From Actinoplanes ianthinogenes (GTDB taxonomy: Bacteria > Actinomycetota > Actinomycetes > Mycobacteriales > Micromonosporaceae), in the NCBI RefSeq assembly GCF_018324205.1, contig NZ_AP023356.1:9120501-9184500 (forward strand): 64,000 bases of DNA, written 5' to 3'. Position 1 is the first letter of the stretch, and each line of letters starts with the position of its first letter. The notes beneath the pieces were generated by a model, which did no database searches, had not been told where the DNA came from, and was given only the letters and a program-made list of their open reading frames with translations. The translations under genes were made by a program, and so were the position numbers. Positions 29,226 to 38,369 of this stretch are shown piece after piece.

Positions 29226-30236
29226 TTATGGCGGCAGATGGCTGAGCCGGAAACTCATCGTCATCCGCGTGCCCGTGCGGTCGGTGGCGATGTCCACGCT
29301 GGTCGAGAACTGCTGGCAGAGCCACAGGCCAGAGCTGTCGAGATGGCGGGTGCGCGGGTCGGTGAAGGGACGGCGAACGGGCAGGACGGTGTCCGGGATC
29401 CCGGGGCCGTGGTCGCTGACCTCGCACCAGAGGCGGTCGTCGCGCAGCCACATCAGCAGCTGGCCGTGACCGCCGCCGTGCTCCACGACATTGGCCATCG
29501 CCTCGTACACAGCGGTCACGAGCCGATGGGCATCCTGGCCGGACAAGCCGTGAGCGACGCTGAGCGCGTGCAACCGGCCGCGCGTCGGCCTGAGGATCGA
29601 GCGATCGAACCAGCAGCTCAGCAGCGCGGAGGTAGCCGAGTCGGCGACGCTGCCGGGGTGACAGCCGTCGCGGAAGGCGCCGGTGAAGTCCAGATCGAGG
29701 CGCTCCAGGGTGAGCAGTTCGGTGACCGCGGCAGCGAACGCTCCGGCCGCCACCGGGTCGGGAAGGTCTCGCCGGCCGGGAGTGCGGCGGTACAGGTCGA
29801 GGGCTCCGTCGTGTCGGACGGCTCCGGCGTGCAGGGGCAGGGCGGCCACGGCTCGTACCCCGGCGTCGAGGGCGGCCGGGGTGAAGCGCGGCCATCGGCG
29901 CCGCCACGATCCGCCGGTCAGATCGGCGGCCAGCACCGGACGGTCGGTGGATGCGGCGTCGCGGCACGGGCCCTCGTCGAGGGTGTGCTGAAGTGATTCG
30001 AGCCGGGTGCTGATGTGGTCGCTGGCGAACCGGGTGCGCGGCCCGGTCCGCTCCGACCGTCCGGGTTCGACCGTGCCGGCCGACAGGCCGATCCCGGTGA
30101 CGCCCGGGATCAGGCCCGTACCCGCTCGGCACAGCCGGGTCACGTCCGGGCCGTAGGCGCCGACGAACTCCCACACGCGGCTGTGCCGTCCGTTGTGGTC
30201 CGCGCCGGACGTCGCCCTCCGGAGGATGCCTGACAT
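29226..30236 (-). CDS. GAF-like plus HATPase_c protein (RsbW-type kinase)
   Basis: 336 aa. The N-terminal ~190 residues have a GAF-like sensor layout (TLDEGPCRDAASTDRPVLAA, AVAALPLHAGAVRHDGALDL). The C-terminal ~130 residues are an anti-sigma serine kinase-type ATPase (AVYEAMANVVEHGG, VSDHGPGIPD, GLWLCQQFSTSVDI). It likely phosphorylates the adjacent STAS protein in a partner switch. Separated by 40 nt from the LuxR-type regulator, it is probably still in the kaiBC operon. Confidence 0.83.
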   Translation of the reverse strand: MSGILRRATSGADHNGRHSRVWEFVGAYGPDVTRLCRAGTGLIPGVTGIGLSAGTVEPGRSERTGPRTRFASDHISTRLESLQHTLDEGPCRDAASTDRPVLAADLTGGSWRRRWPRFTPAALDAGVRAVAALPLHAGAVRHDGALDLYRRTPGRRDLPDPVAAGAFAAAVTELLTLERLDLDFTGAFRDGCHPGSVADSATSALLSCWFDRSILRPTRGRLHALSVAHGLSGQDAHRLVTAVYEAMANVVEHGGGHGQLLMWLRDDRLWCEVSDHGPGIPDTVLPVRRPFTDPRTRHLDSSGLWLCQQFSTSVDIATDRTGTRMTMSFRLSHLPP

Positions 30237-30276
30237 GTGACAAACGGTAGGTTCCGGACCGCCGGGTCAGCGCCGC

Positions 30277-30954
30277 CTACCTGGGCTGACCGGACCCCCC
30301 AGATGAGCTGTTTTTCAGCAGTCCGGTCCGGGTGGCGGTGACGACGGCTTCGAGTTGGCTGTGGGCGCCCAGCTTGCGCAGGATCTGTTTCACGTGTCCG
30401 CGCACCGTGTGGACGCTGATGACCAGCCGTGCGGCGATCGCCCGCGGGTCAAGACCGTCACCCATGAGCGCGAGGATGTCGGTCTCCCGGGCGGTGAGGG
30501 TGGCCGGCCGGCCCTCGCGGGACGACCGGGCCCTGGCAAGGGCGGCGAGCGCCTCGCCCTCGACGATCATCTTGCCGCCGGCGGGAGACCGGATCGCGGC
30601 CAGGATGTCGGCGAACGGGGTGTCCTTGCCGAGAAAGCCCGTGGCGCCCGCGGCGACCGCGGCGGCGAGAAGGCCGGGGGTGGGGTCGGCGGTCAGGATC
30701 AGCACCCGGGTCGCCGGGCGCGCCGCCTTGACCTGCCGGGTGCCGTCGACCCCGTCGGTGCCGGGCAGGTGGATGTCCATCAGGACCACGTCCGGGTGGC
30801 CGGTGGCGATCAGCCGCAGCGCGTCGTCGACGCGGTCCACGGCGCCCACGCACTCCAGGTCGGGCTGGGCGTCGATCCCGATGCGCAGGGCGTCGGCGAG
30901 CGTCCGCTGGTCTTCGACCACCAGCACCCCGGTGACCGCGGATGTGCTCGCCAC
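30277..30954 (-). CDS. LuxR/NarL-type response regulator
   Basis: 225 aa from GTG 30954; an upstream start at 30996 would overlap the kinase gene. Receiver domain: VLVVEDQRTLADAL, phosphoacceptor in VVLMDIHLPGTDG, Lys in FLGKDTP. LuxR HTH: LTARETDILALMGDGLDPRA and VHTVRGHVKQILRKLGA. It begins 6 nt before the kinase stop, so it is the partner of the 30960 histidine kinase. Confidence 0.9.
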   Translation of the reverse strand: MASTSAVTGVLVVEDQRTLADALRIGIDAQPDLECVGAVDRVDDALRLIATGHPDVVLMDIHLPGTDGVDGTRQVKAARPATRVLILTADPTPGLLAAAVAAGATGFLGKDTPFADILAAIRSPAGGKMIVEGEALAALARARSSREGRPATLTARETDILALMGDGLDPRAIAARLVISVHTVRGHVKQILRKLGAHSQLEAVVTATRTGLLKNSSSGGSGQPR

Positions 30955-30959
30955 GACTG

Positions 30960-31976
30960 TCAGCGTACGGCCCGGGGGAGCCGGAGGCAGAAGCACGGGC
31001 CGATGTGGTCGGCGGATTCATACCAGGCCTCGCCGCCGTTGGCCCGGGCGAAGTTGCGGACGATCCACAGTCCCAGACCGCTCCCCGCCGTGCCGGGTGC
31101 GGCTGCCCGGGCGAACCGCTCGAACAGCCGGGGTACGAACTCGCTGGGCACTCCCGGCCCGGCGTCGCACACGCGGATCTCGACGGACTCGGCGGCCTGT
31201 GCGGCCCGTACCGCGATCGGCGGACGGCCGTGGGCGACGGCGTTCTCCAGGTAGTTGGCGATCATCTCGGCGAACTGGATCCGGTCGGCGAACACCGCCA
31301 GCTCCGGGTCGCACGACAGGCGTACGTCCGGCTTGCTCGGCTCGAAGGCGACGAGACGTTCGAGGAGACACGCGAGGACGGGGACCCGCTCAGTGGTGTG
31401 CTCGGCGGTGGCGTCGATCCGAGCCGCCGTCAGCAGCTTGCGGACCAGCAGTTGCAGGTGCCGGGTCCGCTCGGCGATCCGGTCGGTCACGTCCGCGCGT
31501 TGCCGGTCGGTGAGCCGGGCCCGCGGGTCGCGCAGCACGTCAGCCAGGACGGCGATCGCCGCGAGCGGGCTGCTCAATTCGTGGGCGGCCACCGTGACCA
31601 GGCTGTTCTGCCGCTCCAGGGCGGCCGTGAGCAACTCCTCGGCGTGCTTGCTGCGGGTCACGTCGCGCAGGGCGGCCACGGTCAGTGGCCGGCCGCCCCA
31701 GACGGTCGCGGTGACGCGCATGGTGACCACCCGGATCCCGCCGTCCGGCAGCACCAGCTCGATGTCGGCGGTGCCGGCCGCCAGCGGAAACCCGAACGGC
31801 GCCCCGAGCAGCCGGGCCGCCGGCCGGCCGAACAGTTCCTCCGCCGCGGGGTTGCACAGCAGGATGATCCCCTGGTCGTCGACGGCGACGATGCCGTCCG
31901 CGGACGCCGCGACGGTGACCCGGCTGAGGTCCTCCGTGGTCCCGGCGTCCCCGGCGGTGTCATCGTCGTCAGCCAT
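30960..31976 (-). CDS. PAS-domain histidine kinase of the KaiBC operon
   Basis: 338 aa, no TM helix, so a cytoplasmic sensor. A PAS domain (residues ~18-105: GIVAVDDQGIILLCNPAAEE) is followed by HisKA with H-box VAAHELSSPLAA and HATPase_c (NYLENAVAHG, GSGLGLWIVRNFARANGG). It overlaps kaiC by 8 nt and precedes the LuxR regulator. The position is analogous to SasA-type or proteobacterial KaiC-linked kinases, but SasA has a KaiB-like N-domain whereas this one has PAS. Confidence 0.9.
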   Translation of the reverse strand: MADDDDTAGDAGTTEDLSRVTVAASADGIVAVDDQGIILLCNPAAEELFGRPAARLLGAPFGFPLAAGTADIELVLPDGGIRVVTMRVTATVWGGRPLTVAALRDVTRSKHAEELLTAALERQNSLVTVAAHELSSPLAAIAVLADVLRDPRARLTDRQRADVTDRIAERTRHLQLLVRKLLTAARIDATAEHTTERVPVLACLLERLVAFEPSKPDVRLSCDPELAVFADRIQFAEMIANYLENAVAHGRPPIAVRAAQAAESVEIRVCDAGPGVPSEFVPRLFERFARAAAPGTAGSGLGLWIVRNFARANGGEAWYESADHIGPCFCLRLPRAVR

Positions 31977-33504
31977 CGTGCCTCTCGCCGAGCCCGTCCT
32001 CGGGTTCCGGGCCGACCCCGTACGCGAACCCGGGCGGGTTGAACGGAGAACCGGTGAGCACCTGGGTGAGCGCGCGGGCGGGCGGGCCGATGTGCAGGCC
32101 GTCGTGGTCCACGGTGACCTCGCGGACGCTGTCGTCGTGCGCGGAGCCGCGGGTCTGGATCACCGTGATCACCCGCATGATCCGCCCCGGCGCCTCGACG
32201 TAGCGCAGCACGATCGACGTGTCGACCAGACTGGCGATCTCGGTGGCGATCGCGGGCGTGATGGTGGACGTGGTGCGGCCGACCGGCGCCGCGGTGAGCA
32301 GCGTCGTGACCTCACGCTGGCGCAGCAGCCCGACCAGGGCGAGCACGAAGTCGAGCAGGCCCCGCGGGGTGACGATGCGTTCCAGCGCGGAGAGGGTGTC
32401 GATGACCAGCCGGTGCGGGTGGAACTCCTCGAGGGCCCGGTGCAGCCGCAGGAAGTGATCCTCCAGCGAGGCGACCTCCGGGTATTCGCAGATGACCCGC
32501 AACTGGCCGCTCCGCTCCATCGAGGCGAGGTCGAGCCCCCAGGTGCCGGCGTTGCGACTGAGCTGCTCACGGGTCTCGTCGAACGAGTAGAGCAGGCACC
32601 GCTCACCGGCGGCCGTGCCGGCGGCGACGAACCGCAACGCGCTCAGGGTCTTGCCCATGCCGGTGGGGCCGGTCAGCAGGATGACGCCGTCGCGGTAGAC
32701 GCCGCCACCGCACATCTCGTCCAGCTCCGGGTTGCCGGTGGAGACCTTGGTCTCGGCGGCCCGGTCGCGCGGCACCAGGAACGCCAGCGGGATGACGACC
32801 ATGCCGTCGCGCGGGTCGATGGTGAACAGCCACTCCCCGGTCCGGTGTGCCGCGCCGCGGAACTTGACGATCTCGATGGTCCGGCGGCGGCGTTCGGCCT
32901 GCAGGTTGTTGCGCAGCACGATGACGTTGTCGACCGCGAACTCCTCGACGCCGTAGCGTGACACGCCGTCGTGCTCGGTAGCGCGTTCGGCGGTGACGAT
33001 CGCGGTGACCTGGAGCTGTTCGAGCGAGCCGACCAGGCGCAGCACCTCGCGGCGTACGACGGCGAGGTCCGGGAAACGGGTGAAGATGGCGCCCAGCGAG
33101 TCGATCGACACCCGCCGCGCGCCGATCCGGCGCACGGCGTCCCCGACCCGGGCGATCAGCGCGCTGAAGTCGTACGAGCCGATGATGATGGGCTCGCCGA
33201 TCGTCGTGCTCGACACGTCGACGAACGCCCACTTGCCCTCGGCCTCCCACACCGCGATGTCGAAGCCGAACGAGGCGGCGTTGCGGCGGATGTCGTCGGC
33301 GGTCTCCTCGAACGTGACGAACACGCCCGGCTCGTCGAAGTTCGCGATGCCCCGGGCCAGGAACTCCAGGGCGAACAGGGTCTTGCCGCTGCCGGTCGTC
33401 CCGGTCACCAGCGTCGCCCGGCCCGCGGGCAGGCCACCCAGGCTCACCTGGAGGAAACCGCTGATCCCGGTCGGTGTGCGCGGAATGTCGCGCCCGTCAG
33501 TCAT
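31969..33504 (-). CDS. kaiC: KaiC-family clock ATPase
   Basis: 511 aa (cyanobacterial KaiC is about 519), a true double-domain protein. CI: Walker A GTTGSGKT at 35-42, catalytic pair E66 E67. CII: Walker A GPTGMGKT at 279-286, D309 E310. C-terminal part VLRYVEAPGRIMRVITVIQT matches KaiC closely. The CII phospho-pair (S431/T432 in Synechococcus) aligns with A424-S425 here, so the normal Ser/Thr cycle would be changed. ATG 33504 (GGGAG upstream) overlaps the kaiB stop. It could be a timer or an ATP-state sensor signalling to the adjacent kinase. Confidence 0.93.
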   Translation of the reverse strand: MTDGRDIPRTPTGISGFLQVSLGGLPAGRATLVTGTTGSGKTLFALEFLARGIANFDEPGVFVTFEETADDIRRNAASFGFDIAVWEAEGKWAFVDVSSTTIGEPIIIGSYDFSALIARVGDAVRRIGARRVSIDSLGAIFTRFPDLAVVRREVLRLVGSLEQLQVTAIVTAERATEHDGVSRYGVEEFAVDNVIVLRNNLQAERRRRTIEIVKFRGAAHRTGEWLFTIDPRDGMVVIPLAFLVPRDRAAETKVSTGNPELDEMCGGGVYRDGVILLTGPTGMGKTLSALRFVAAGTAAGERCLLYSFDETREQLSRNAGTWGLDLASMERSGQLRVICEYPEVASLEDHFLRLHRALEEFHPHRLVIDTLSALERIVTPRGLLDFVLALVGLLRQREVTTLLTAAPVGRTTSTITPAIATEIASLVDTSIVLRYVEAPGRIMRVITVIQTRGSAHDDSVREVTVDHDGLHIGPPARALTQVLTGSPFNPPGFAYGVGPEPEDGLGERHDG

Positions 33505-33862
33505 GGGAACTCCCATCCGCGGTCGACAGGTCCGGGATGCCGAGAGCGAGCGCCAGGCGCAGCCGATCGGACAGGTCGCCGATCACCCGCAGCTGGGGCA
33601 GGGGAGCCAGCCGGATCACGGTCGGGGTCGCCAGGATGCCGTACCGCTCGGCCAGATCGGGCCGGTCCACAGTGTCGACGATCTCGACCTGGTACCGGCC
33701 GGGCAGACGGCTGTTGCACACCGCGCGCAGGTTCACCTCGGCGGCGGCGGACTGCTCGCGGCCGCCGGCGATGCACAGCCGGAACAGGTAGACGGTCTGT
33801 TCCGCGGCGTCTCGCTCCCGGTGCCGGTCCACGCCACCGGTCGGGAGATTTTCCGGGGACAT
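33497..33862 (-). CDS. kaiB: KaiB-like protein
   Basis: 121 aa with a thioredoxin-like KaiB fold: TVYLFRLCIAGGREQSAAAE, YQVEIVDTVDRPDLAERYG, the KaiB hallmark ILATPTVIRL, and VIGDLSDRLRLALAL (IGDLSNRE in cyanobacteria). It is the first gene of the minus-strand operon and overlaps kaiC by 8 nt. There is a 25-residue N-terminal extension. In cyanobacteria KaiB binds KaiC; no kaiA is visible. Confidence 0.9.
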   Translation of the reverse strand: MSPENLPTGGVDRHRERDAAEQTVYLFRLCIAGGREQSAAAEVNLRAVCNSRLPGRYQVEIVDTVDRPDLAERYGILATPTVIRLAPLPQLRVIGDLSDRLRLALALGIPDLSTADGSSHD

Positions 33863-33912
33863 GGCGTGCTCCCAGGAGAGGCGATCGTCCCCACCATTGT
33901 TACCGTCGTCAG

Positions 33913-34668
33913 ATGGGCCCGGTATCGCCGCCGGATGGCCGGCGGATAGTCGACACTCAACCGCTCGAGCCCCTGCGTGCGGAGCTGACCCGCCCGGTCG
34001 TCCTGCTGGTGGACGACGACGCCGACCTGGTCACGATGGCCGAGGCGTTCCTGCACCGCGACGGCTTCACCCTGTGGACGGCCGGCGACGCCCGGGGCGC
34101 GGCCGCGCTGCTCCGTGAGCACCCCATCGACCTGCTCGTGCTCGACCTCGGCCTGCCCGACGGCAACGGCCTGGACTTCCTGCGCGGGGTCCGGGCCGGC
34201 CGGCACCTCCCGGTGATCATCGTGACCGGCTGGGCCGAGGAGCGCGAACGCGTTGTCGGGCTGGAGCTCGGCGCGGACGACTACGTGGTCAAGCCGGTCT
34301 CCCTGCCGGAGCTGGCCGCCCGGATCCGGGCCGTGTTGCGCCGCACCCGGGCACCGGCCGACCGGCCGGTGCACGAGTTCGGGCGGTTGACCATCGACAA
34401 CCGGTCCCGCGAGGCGACCGTCGACGGCGAGCGACTGGCGCTGACCCCGCTGGAGTACACCCTGCTGGCGTTCCTGGCCGCCGCGCCGCGGCAGGTGTTC
34501 AGCGCCGGCCAGCTGCTGACCCACGTGTGGGGCACGGAGCCCGGACGGGAGGACCACTCCGCAATCGCCGAGCACGTCTACCGCATCCGGCGCAAGCTCA
34601 CCGCCGCCGGTGTCACCACCCCGAAGATCGTCACGGTCCGCCGCGTCGGATATCGGCTGGACCCGTGA
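33913..34668 (+). CDS. OmpR-family response regulator divergent from kaiB
   Basis: 251 aa from ATG 33913; the first ~27 residues may be an extension, since the receiver starts at VVLLVDDDADLVTMA. Phosphoacceptor in LLVLDLGLPDGNG, Lys in YVVKPVSLP. The C-terminal winged helix ends VRRVGYRLDP. It shares a 50-nt intergenic region with kaiB and overlaps the hybrid kinase gene by 4 nt. It may control both divergent units. Confidence 0.9.
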   Translation: MGPVSPPDGRRIVDTQPLEPLRAELTRPVVLLVDDDADLVTMAEAFLHRDGFTLWTAGDARGAAALLREHPIDLLVLDLGLPDGNGLDFLRGVRAGRHLPVIIVTGWAEERERVVGLELGADDYVVKPVSLPELAARIRAVLRRTRAPADRPVHEFGRLTIDNRSREATVDGERLALTPLEYTLLAFLAAAPRQVFSAGQLLTHVWGTEPGREDHSAIAEHVYRIRRKLTAAGVTTPKIVTVRRVGYRLDP

Positions 34669-36320
34669 CCGCGGTGGACTACGCGCGGGTCTTCGACGCG
34701 TCGCCCTCTCCGTACCTGCTGATGACGGCGGATTTCACCATCGTCACGGTGAACCGGGCGTACGCCGACGCCACGATGATCGACCCGGAGTCGGTCGCCG
34801 GGCAGCCGATCTTCGAGGTCTTCCCCGACAACCCCGACGACCCGCACGCCGATGGCGTCCGCAACCTGCGCCGGTCCCTTCAGACCGTGGTCGACACCGG
34901 ACGACCCGACGCGCTGGCCCTGCAACGCTACGACATCCGTACGCCCGGCGGCCGGTTCGTGGAACGCTACTGGAGCCCGGTCAACACTCCGGTGCTCGCC
35001 GCCGATGGCAGCGTCGTGCTGATCCTGCACCGGGTCGAGGACGTCACCGACCTGGTCGAGCTGCGCCGGGCGGGCCGCGAGCACGAGCACGCGGCGGCCG
35101 CGCTGCGGACGCGGGTGGAGCAGATGGAGGCCGATCTGTTCGCCCGCGGCCGGGAGCTGCAGGACGCCAACGTGCAACTGCAACGGGTCAACGCCGAGCT
35201 CGCCACCGCCGGCACCGAGCTGCGTGCCCAGCAGCGTGCCAAGGACCGGTTCATCGCCACGCTCTCCCACGAGCTGCGCAACCCGCTCGCCGCCGCCCGG
35301 GCCGCCGTGGACGTGCTCGGGCTGGACCTGCCCGGACACCCGGCCCGTACCGTCCTCGACCGGCAGTTGACCGCCCTGACCCGGATGACCGACGACCTGC
35401 TCGAAGCCGCACACGTCGTCACCGGCACCCTGCCCGCGACCCGGCGGTTGCTGGACCTGCGCGCGGTGGTCACGGCCACGGTGGCTGACGTCGGAGCCGC
35501 CCATCCCGATCCGGTGGAGATCAGCGTCGCGGTGCCCCCGGCGCCGCTCACCGTGAACGGCGACCCGGTCCGGCTCGCCCAGCTGGTGTCCAACCTGCTC
35601 GACAACGCCCGCAAGCACACGCCACCCGGGACACCCGTCGACGTCGAGCTGACCGCCGACCGGCAGCATGCCGTGCTGCGCGTGCACGACGCCGGCCCGG
35701 GCTTCCCCGCGGGGACCGCGGCCCGTCTGTTCGACCCGTTCGTGCGGGTCGGTGCGCCCGGTGCCACCAGCCCGGCCGGCCTCGGCCTCGGGTTGGCCGT
35801 GGTGCGCGGCATCGCCGAACTGCACGACGGCACCGCCACCGCCACCAGCGACGGGACCGGTGCGACCCTCACCGTGCGCCTGCCGCTCGCCCGAGCCGGG
35901 GTCGACGGTGACCGGCCGCCCAGCGGGCCGGCGCCGGCCGTTCCCGCGCTGCGCATCCTGGTCGTCGAGGACAACACCGACCTCGCTGCCATGTACGCCA
36001 CGCTCCTGCGCCGCCGTGGCGACACGGTCACCGTCGCGACCAGCGGTCCCCACGCGCTCGCGGCCGCCCGCAAGCCGTTCGACCTGGTCCTCTGCGATCT
36101 CGCCCTCGGCGGCGACCTCGACGGCTACCAGATCGCCCGGCGATTGCGCCGTGGCCGCACACACCGCCACACCCGCCTGGTGGCCGTTTCCGGATTCACC
36201 CAGGACACCGACCGCGAGCGCAGCCGCGCCGCCGGGTTCGACGCACACCTCGCCAAACCGCTCGACCTCGCCGAGCTGGACCGGCTTCTGGCCCGGTGGG
36301 CTGATGACAGAACTGGCTGA
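34665..36320 (+). CDS. Hybrid PAS histidine kinase with receiver domain
   Basis: 551 aa from GTG 34665. PAS domain (residues ~1-130: FDASPSPYLLMTADFTIVTV), coiled coil ~135-185, HisKA H-box (IATLSHELRNPLAAARAA), HATPase (SNLLDNARKHTPPG, GLGLGLAVVRGIAELHDG) and a C-terminal receiver (LRILVVEDNTDLAAMYA; Asp in LVLCDLALGG). No TM helix. Acts with the 33913 regulator. Confidence 0.9.
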   Translation: MTAVDYARVFDASPSPYLLMTADFTIVTVNRAYADATMIDPESVAGQPIFEVFPDNPDDPHADGVRNLRRSLQTVVDTGRPDALALQRYDIRTPGGRFVERYWSPVNTPVLAADGSVVLILHRVEDVTDLVELRRAGREHEHAAAALRTRVEQMEADLFARGRELQDANVQLQRVNAELATAGTELRAQQRAKDRFIATLSHELRNPLAAARAAVDVLGLDLPGHPARTVLDRQLTALTRMTDDLLEAAHVVTGTLPATRRLLDLRAVVTATVADVGAAHPDPVEISVAVPPAPLTVNGDPVRLAQLVSNLLDNARKHTPPGTPVDVELTADRQHAVLRVHDAGPGFPAGTAARLFDPFVRVGAPGATSPAGLGLGLAVVRGIAELHDGTATATSDGTGATLTVRLPLARAGVDGDRPPSGPAPAVPALRILVVEDNTDLAAMYATLLRRRGDTVTVATSGPHALAAARKPFDLVLCDLALGGDLDGYQIARRLRRGRTHRHTRLVAVSGFTQDTDRERSRAAGFDAHLAKPLDLAELDRLLARWADDRTG

Positions 36321-37066
36321 TGGTCAGCGGCCGTGAACCGTCCACCTGGACGGCTGCCGAGCTCGTCGCCGACTCCGTCGCGGGCATCGCCGGTGCCGCG
36401 GCACGGTCGGTGATCGTGCACGGCTCGCTGGCGACCGGTGGCTTCCGGCGAGGCCGCAGCGACATCGACCTGCTCGCGGTCGTTGCCGGTGGACTGACCG
36501 ACCCGCAGGCGGCGGCTCTCGCCGACGTCGTCCGCCACGCCGGGCTCGGCGCCGCGGCCGGCCTCGAACTGCACGTGGTCACCGCGCGGGCCGCCGGCAC
36601 CGCTTCCCGGGCGCCCGCGCTGGAGCTCTACCTCGGCCGGCATCGCCGCACCCCGGCCGAGCTGGAGGTCGAGCGGCGGGTGGCGGCGTCGCCCGACCTG
36701 ATGACCGAGCTGTCCATGGCGCTGGCCGGCGGATGTGCGCTGGCCGGCGCGCCGCCCGCCGAGGTGATCGCGCCCGTTCCGGCCGAGTGGGTCATCGATC
36801 GGGGGCGGCACTGGCTGACGGTGTGGCGCTCGCTGACCGACGACACCGAGCATGCGGCCTTCATGGTGCTGACCACCTGCCGGATCTGGCGGTACGCCGT
36901 GGAGCGGGTCCACTGCTCCAAACCGGAGGCCGCGGCGTGGGCCCTGGACCGCGATCCGTCGCTGACCGTGGTCCGCCAGGCGCTCCACCAGTACGAGGAC
37001 GACCCGGCCACGGCCGTCAGCGAGTCCGGCCTGGCCGAACTCCTCGACCGGGTGCTCAGCGGCTGA
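36320..37066 (+). CDS. Nucleotidyltransferase, aminoglycoside adenylyltransferase-like
   Basis: 248 aa. The NT-fold signature is visible near residue 34: HGSLATGGFRRGRSDIDLLA (G-S...D-x-D, the two metal-binding Asp). A C-terminal DUF4111-like helical domain follows (TCRIWRYAVERVHCSKPEAA). Resembles ANT(3'')/AadA, which adenylates streptomycin/spectinomycin; resistance is not proven. ATG 36320 overlaps the stop of the hybrid kinase by 1 nt. Confidence 0.78.
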   Translation: MVSGREPSTWTAAELVADSVAGIAGAAARSVIVHGSLATGGFRRGRSDIDLLAVVAGGLTDPQAAALADVVRHAGLGAAAGLELHVVTARAAGTASRAPALELYLGRHRRTPAELEVERRVAASPDLMTELSMALAGGCALAGAPPAEVIAPVPAEWVIDRGRHWLTVWRSLTDDTEHAAFMVLTTCRIWRYAVERVHCSKPEAAAWALDRDPSLTVVRQALHQYEDDPATAVSESGLAELLDRVLSG

Positions 37067-37739
37067 CGTGGAGGGCCGGAACGTCATCGCCTGCGCGGGC
37101 CAGCAGCACCGCCTGGTCGTCACGCTCGGTGCCCTGAGCGCGTCGCACCATGCGGGAGACCTCCCGCAGCCCGGCCGCCTCGATCTCCGCGGCGACCTGA
37201 TCCGCGGTGTAGAGGTAGCGCTCCAGCTCGATCTCGTGGCCGAACCGGCGGTACGACACGGAGACGTCGCGGACGCCCGCACCGGCCTGGAACCCGACGA
37301 GCAGGTGACCGCCCGGGCGGAGAACCCGGGCGGCCTCGGCGAAGATGCGCGCCTGGCCCGTGGGCGGGGTGTGAATGATCGAGTACCACAGCATGACGCC
37401 GGCGAACTGCCGGTCCGGATAGGGCAGATCGGTCAGCGAACCGACGGTGAAACTGAGGTCGGGGTGGTCGCGGCGCGCCATCGCGACCATGCTCGGCGAC
37501 AGGTCGACTCCCTGCACCAGACATCCGCGATCGGCCAGGTAACGGCTCATCCGTCCGGCGCCGCACCCGGCGTCCAGGACCCGCGGGTCAGCGGCGCCGG
37601 TCACCGCCTCCGCGAAGGCGTCGACCATGGCGAGGTCGAGATTCGTCTCCGCTCGGGTGTCGGGCAGAAGCGAGGCGTAATCCTCCGCAACGGTGTCGTA
37701 GGCGAGCCGGACACCGGTGAAGTCGAGCGCATCGGTCAC
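37056..37739 (-). CDS. SAM-dependent class I methyltransferase
   Basis: 227 aa from GTG 37739. SAM-binding motif VLDAGCGAGRMSRYLADRG, acidic strand VQGVDLSPSMVAMARRDHP, and post-motif ARVLRPGGHLLVGF. Methyltransf_11/25 type; substrate unknown. Convergent with the nucleotidyltransferase gene, overlapping by 11 nt. Confidence 0.85.
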   Translation of the reverse strand: MTDALDFTGVRLAYDTVAEDYASLLPDTRAETNLDLAMVDAFAEAVTGAADPRVLDAGCGAGRMSRYLADRGCLVQGVDLSPSMVAMARRDHPDLSFTVGSLTDLPYPDRQFAGVMLWYSIIHTPPTGQARIFAEAARVLRPGGHLLVGFQAGAGVRDVSVSYRRFGHEIELERYLYTADQVAAEIEAAGLREVSRMVRRAQGTERDDQAVLLARAGDDVPALHVSR

Positions 37740-37759
37740 GGCGGCATCCTTGCACGCGC

Positions 37760-38317
37760 CTACCAGACGAACGGGATGAGCCGGGCGCGTCCTGCCGCGT
37801 AGTCGCGGTAGCGGTCGCCGAGAGCGGCGATCAGGGCCCGTTCCTCGGTGCGCAGACGGTGAAGCAGGGCAACCAGGACCAGGACGACGGCCCCGGCCGC
37901 GCTGACCCAGTTGCCGACCAGCACACCCAGGCCGATGAAGATCAGCAGGAGGCCGGTGTAGCTGGGGTGTCTCAGGACTCGATACGGTCCCCGGTCGATG
38001 ACCGGCTGGTCCGCATCGGTCGCGAGGACGACGGTGAAGTATCTGCCCAGGCTGACGAACGACCACCAGCGCAGCAGCAGACCCGCCCAGGCAGCCGCCG
38101 CTCCGAGCGCGAACAGCGGGACACCACCGCCGATGACGGCGCCGGGGGCGATGGTCCGGCCGATCGGCAGCATCGCGACGCCGCTGAAGAACACCAGCCT
38201 GAACAGTGCCTCCGCCCGGACGTCGACGCGCGTCGCGTCGCGACGGCGGCGGAACGCCTGCCCGAGCTCGCCCAGCGCGAAGGCGGCGATGGTGGCGACG
38301 AAGACCACGTGCGTCAT
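37760..38317 (-). CDS. ICMT-like integral-membrane methyltransferase
   Basis: 185 aa, about five TM helices. The C-terminal signature GPYRVLRHPSYTGLLLIFIG plus TEERALIAALGDRYRDY is the isoprenylcysteine carboxyl methyltransferase/PEMT membrane family. Substrate unknown; bacterial members methylate diverse lipids or small molecules. Confidence 0.8.
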   Translation of the reverse strand: MTHVVFVATIAAFALGELGQAFRRRRDATRVDVRAEALFRLVFFSGVAMLPIGRTIAPGAVIGGGVPLFALGAAAAWAGLLLRWWSFVSLGRYFTVVLATDADQPVIDRGPYRVLRHPSYTGLLLIFIGLGVLVGNWVSAAGAVVLVLVALLHRLRTEERALIAALGDRYRDYAAGRARLIPFVW

Positions 38318-38369
38318 GATGGCATCGGCCTTCCTGGTCAGGTGGCCGCCGGACCGTATATTGGCCGCC

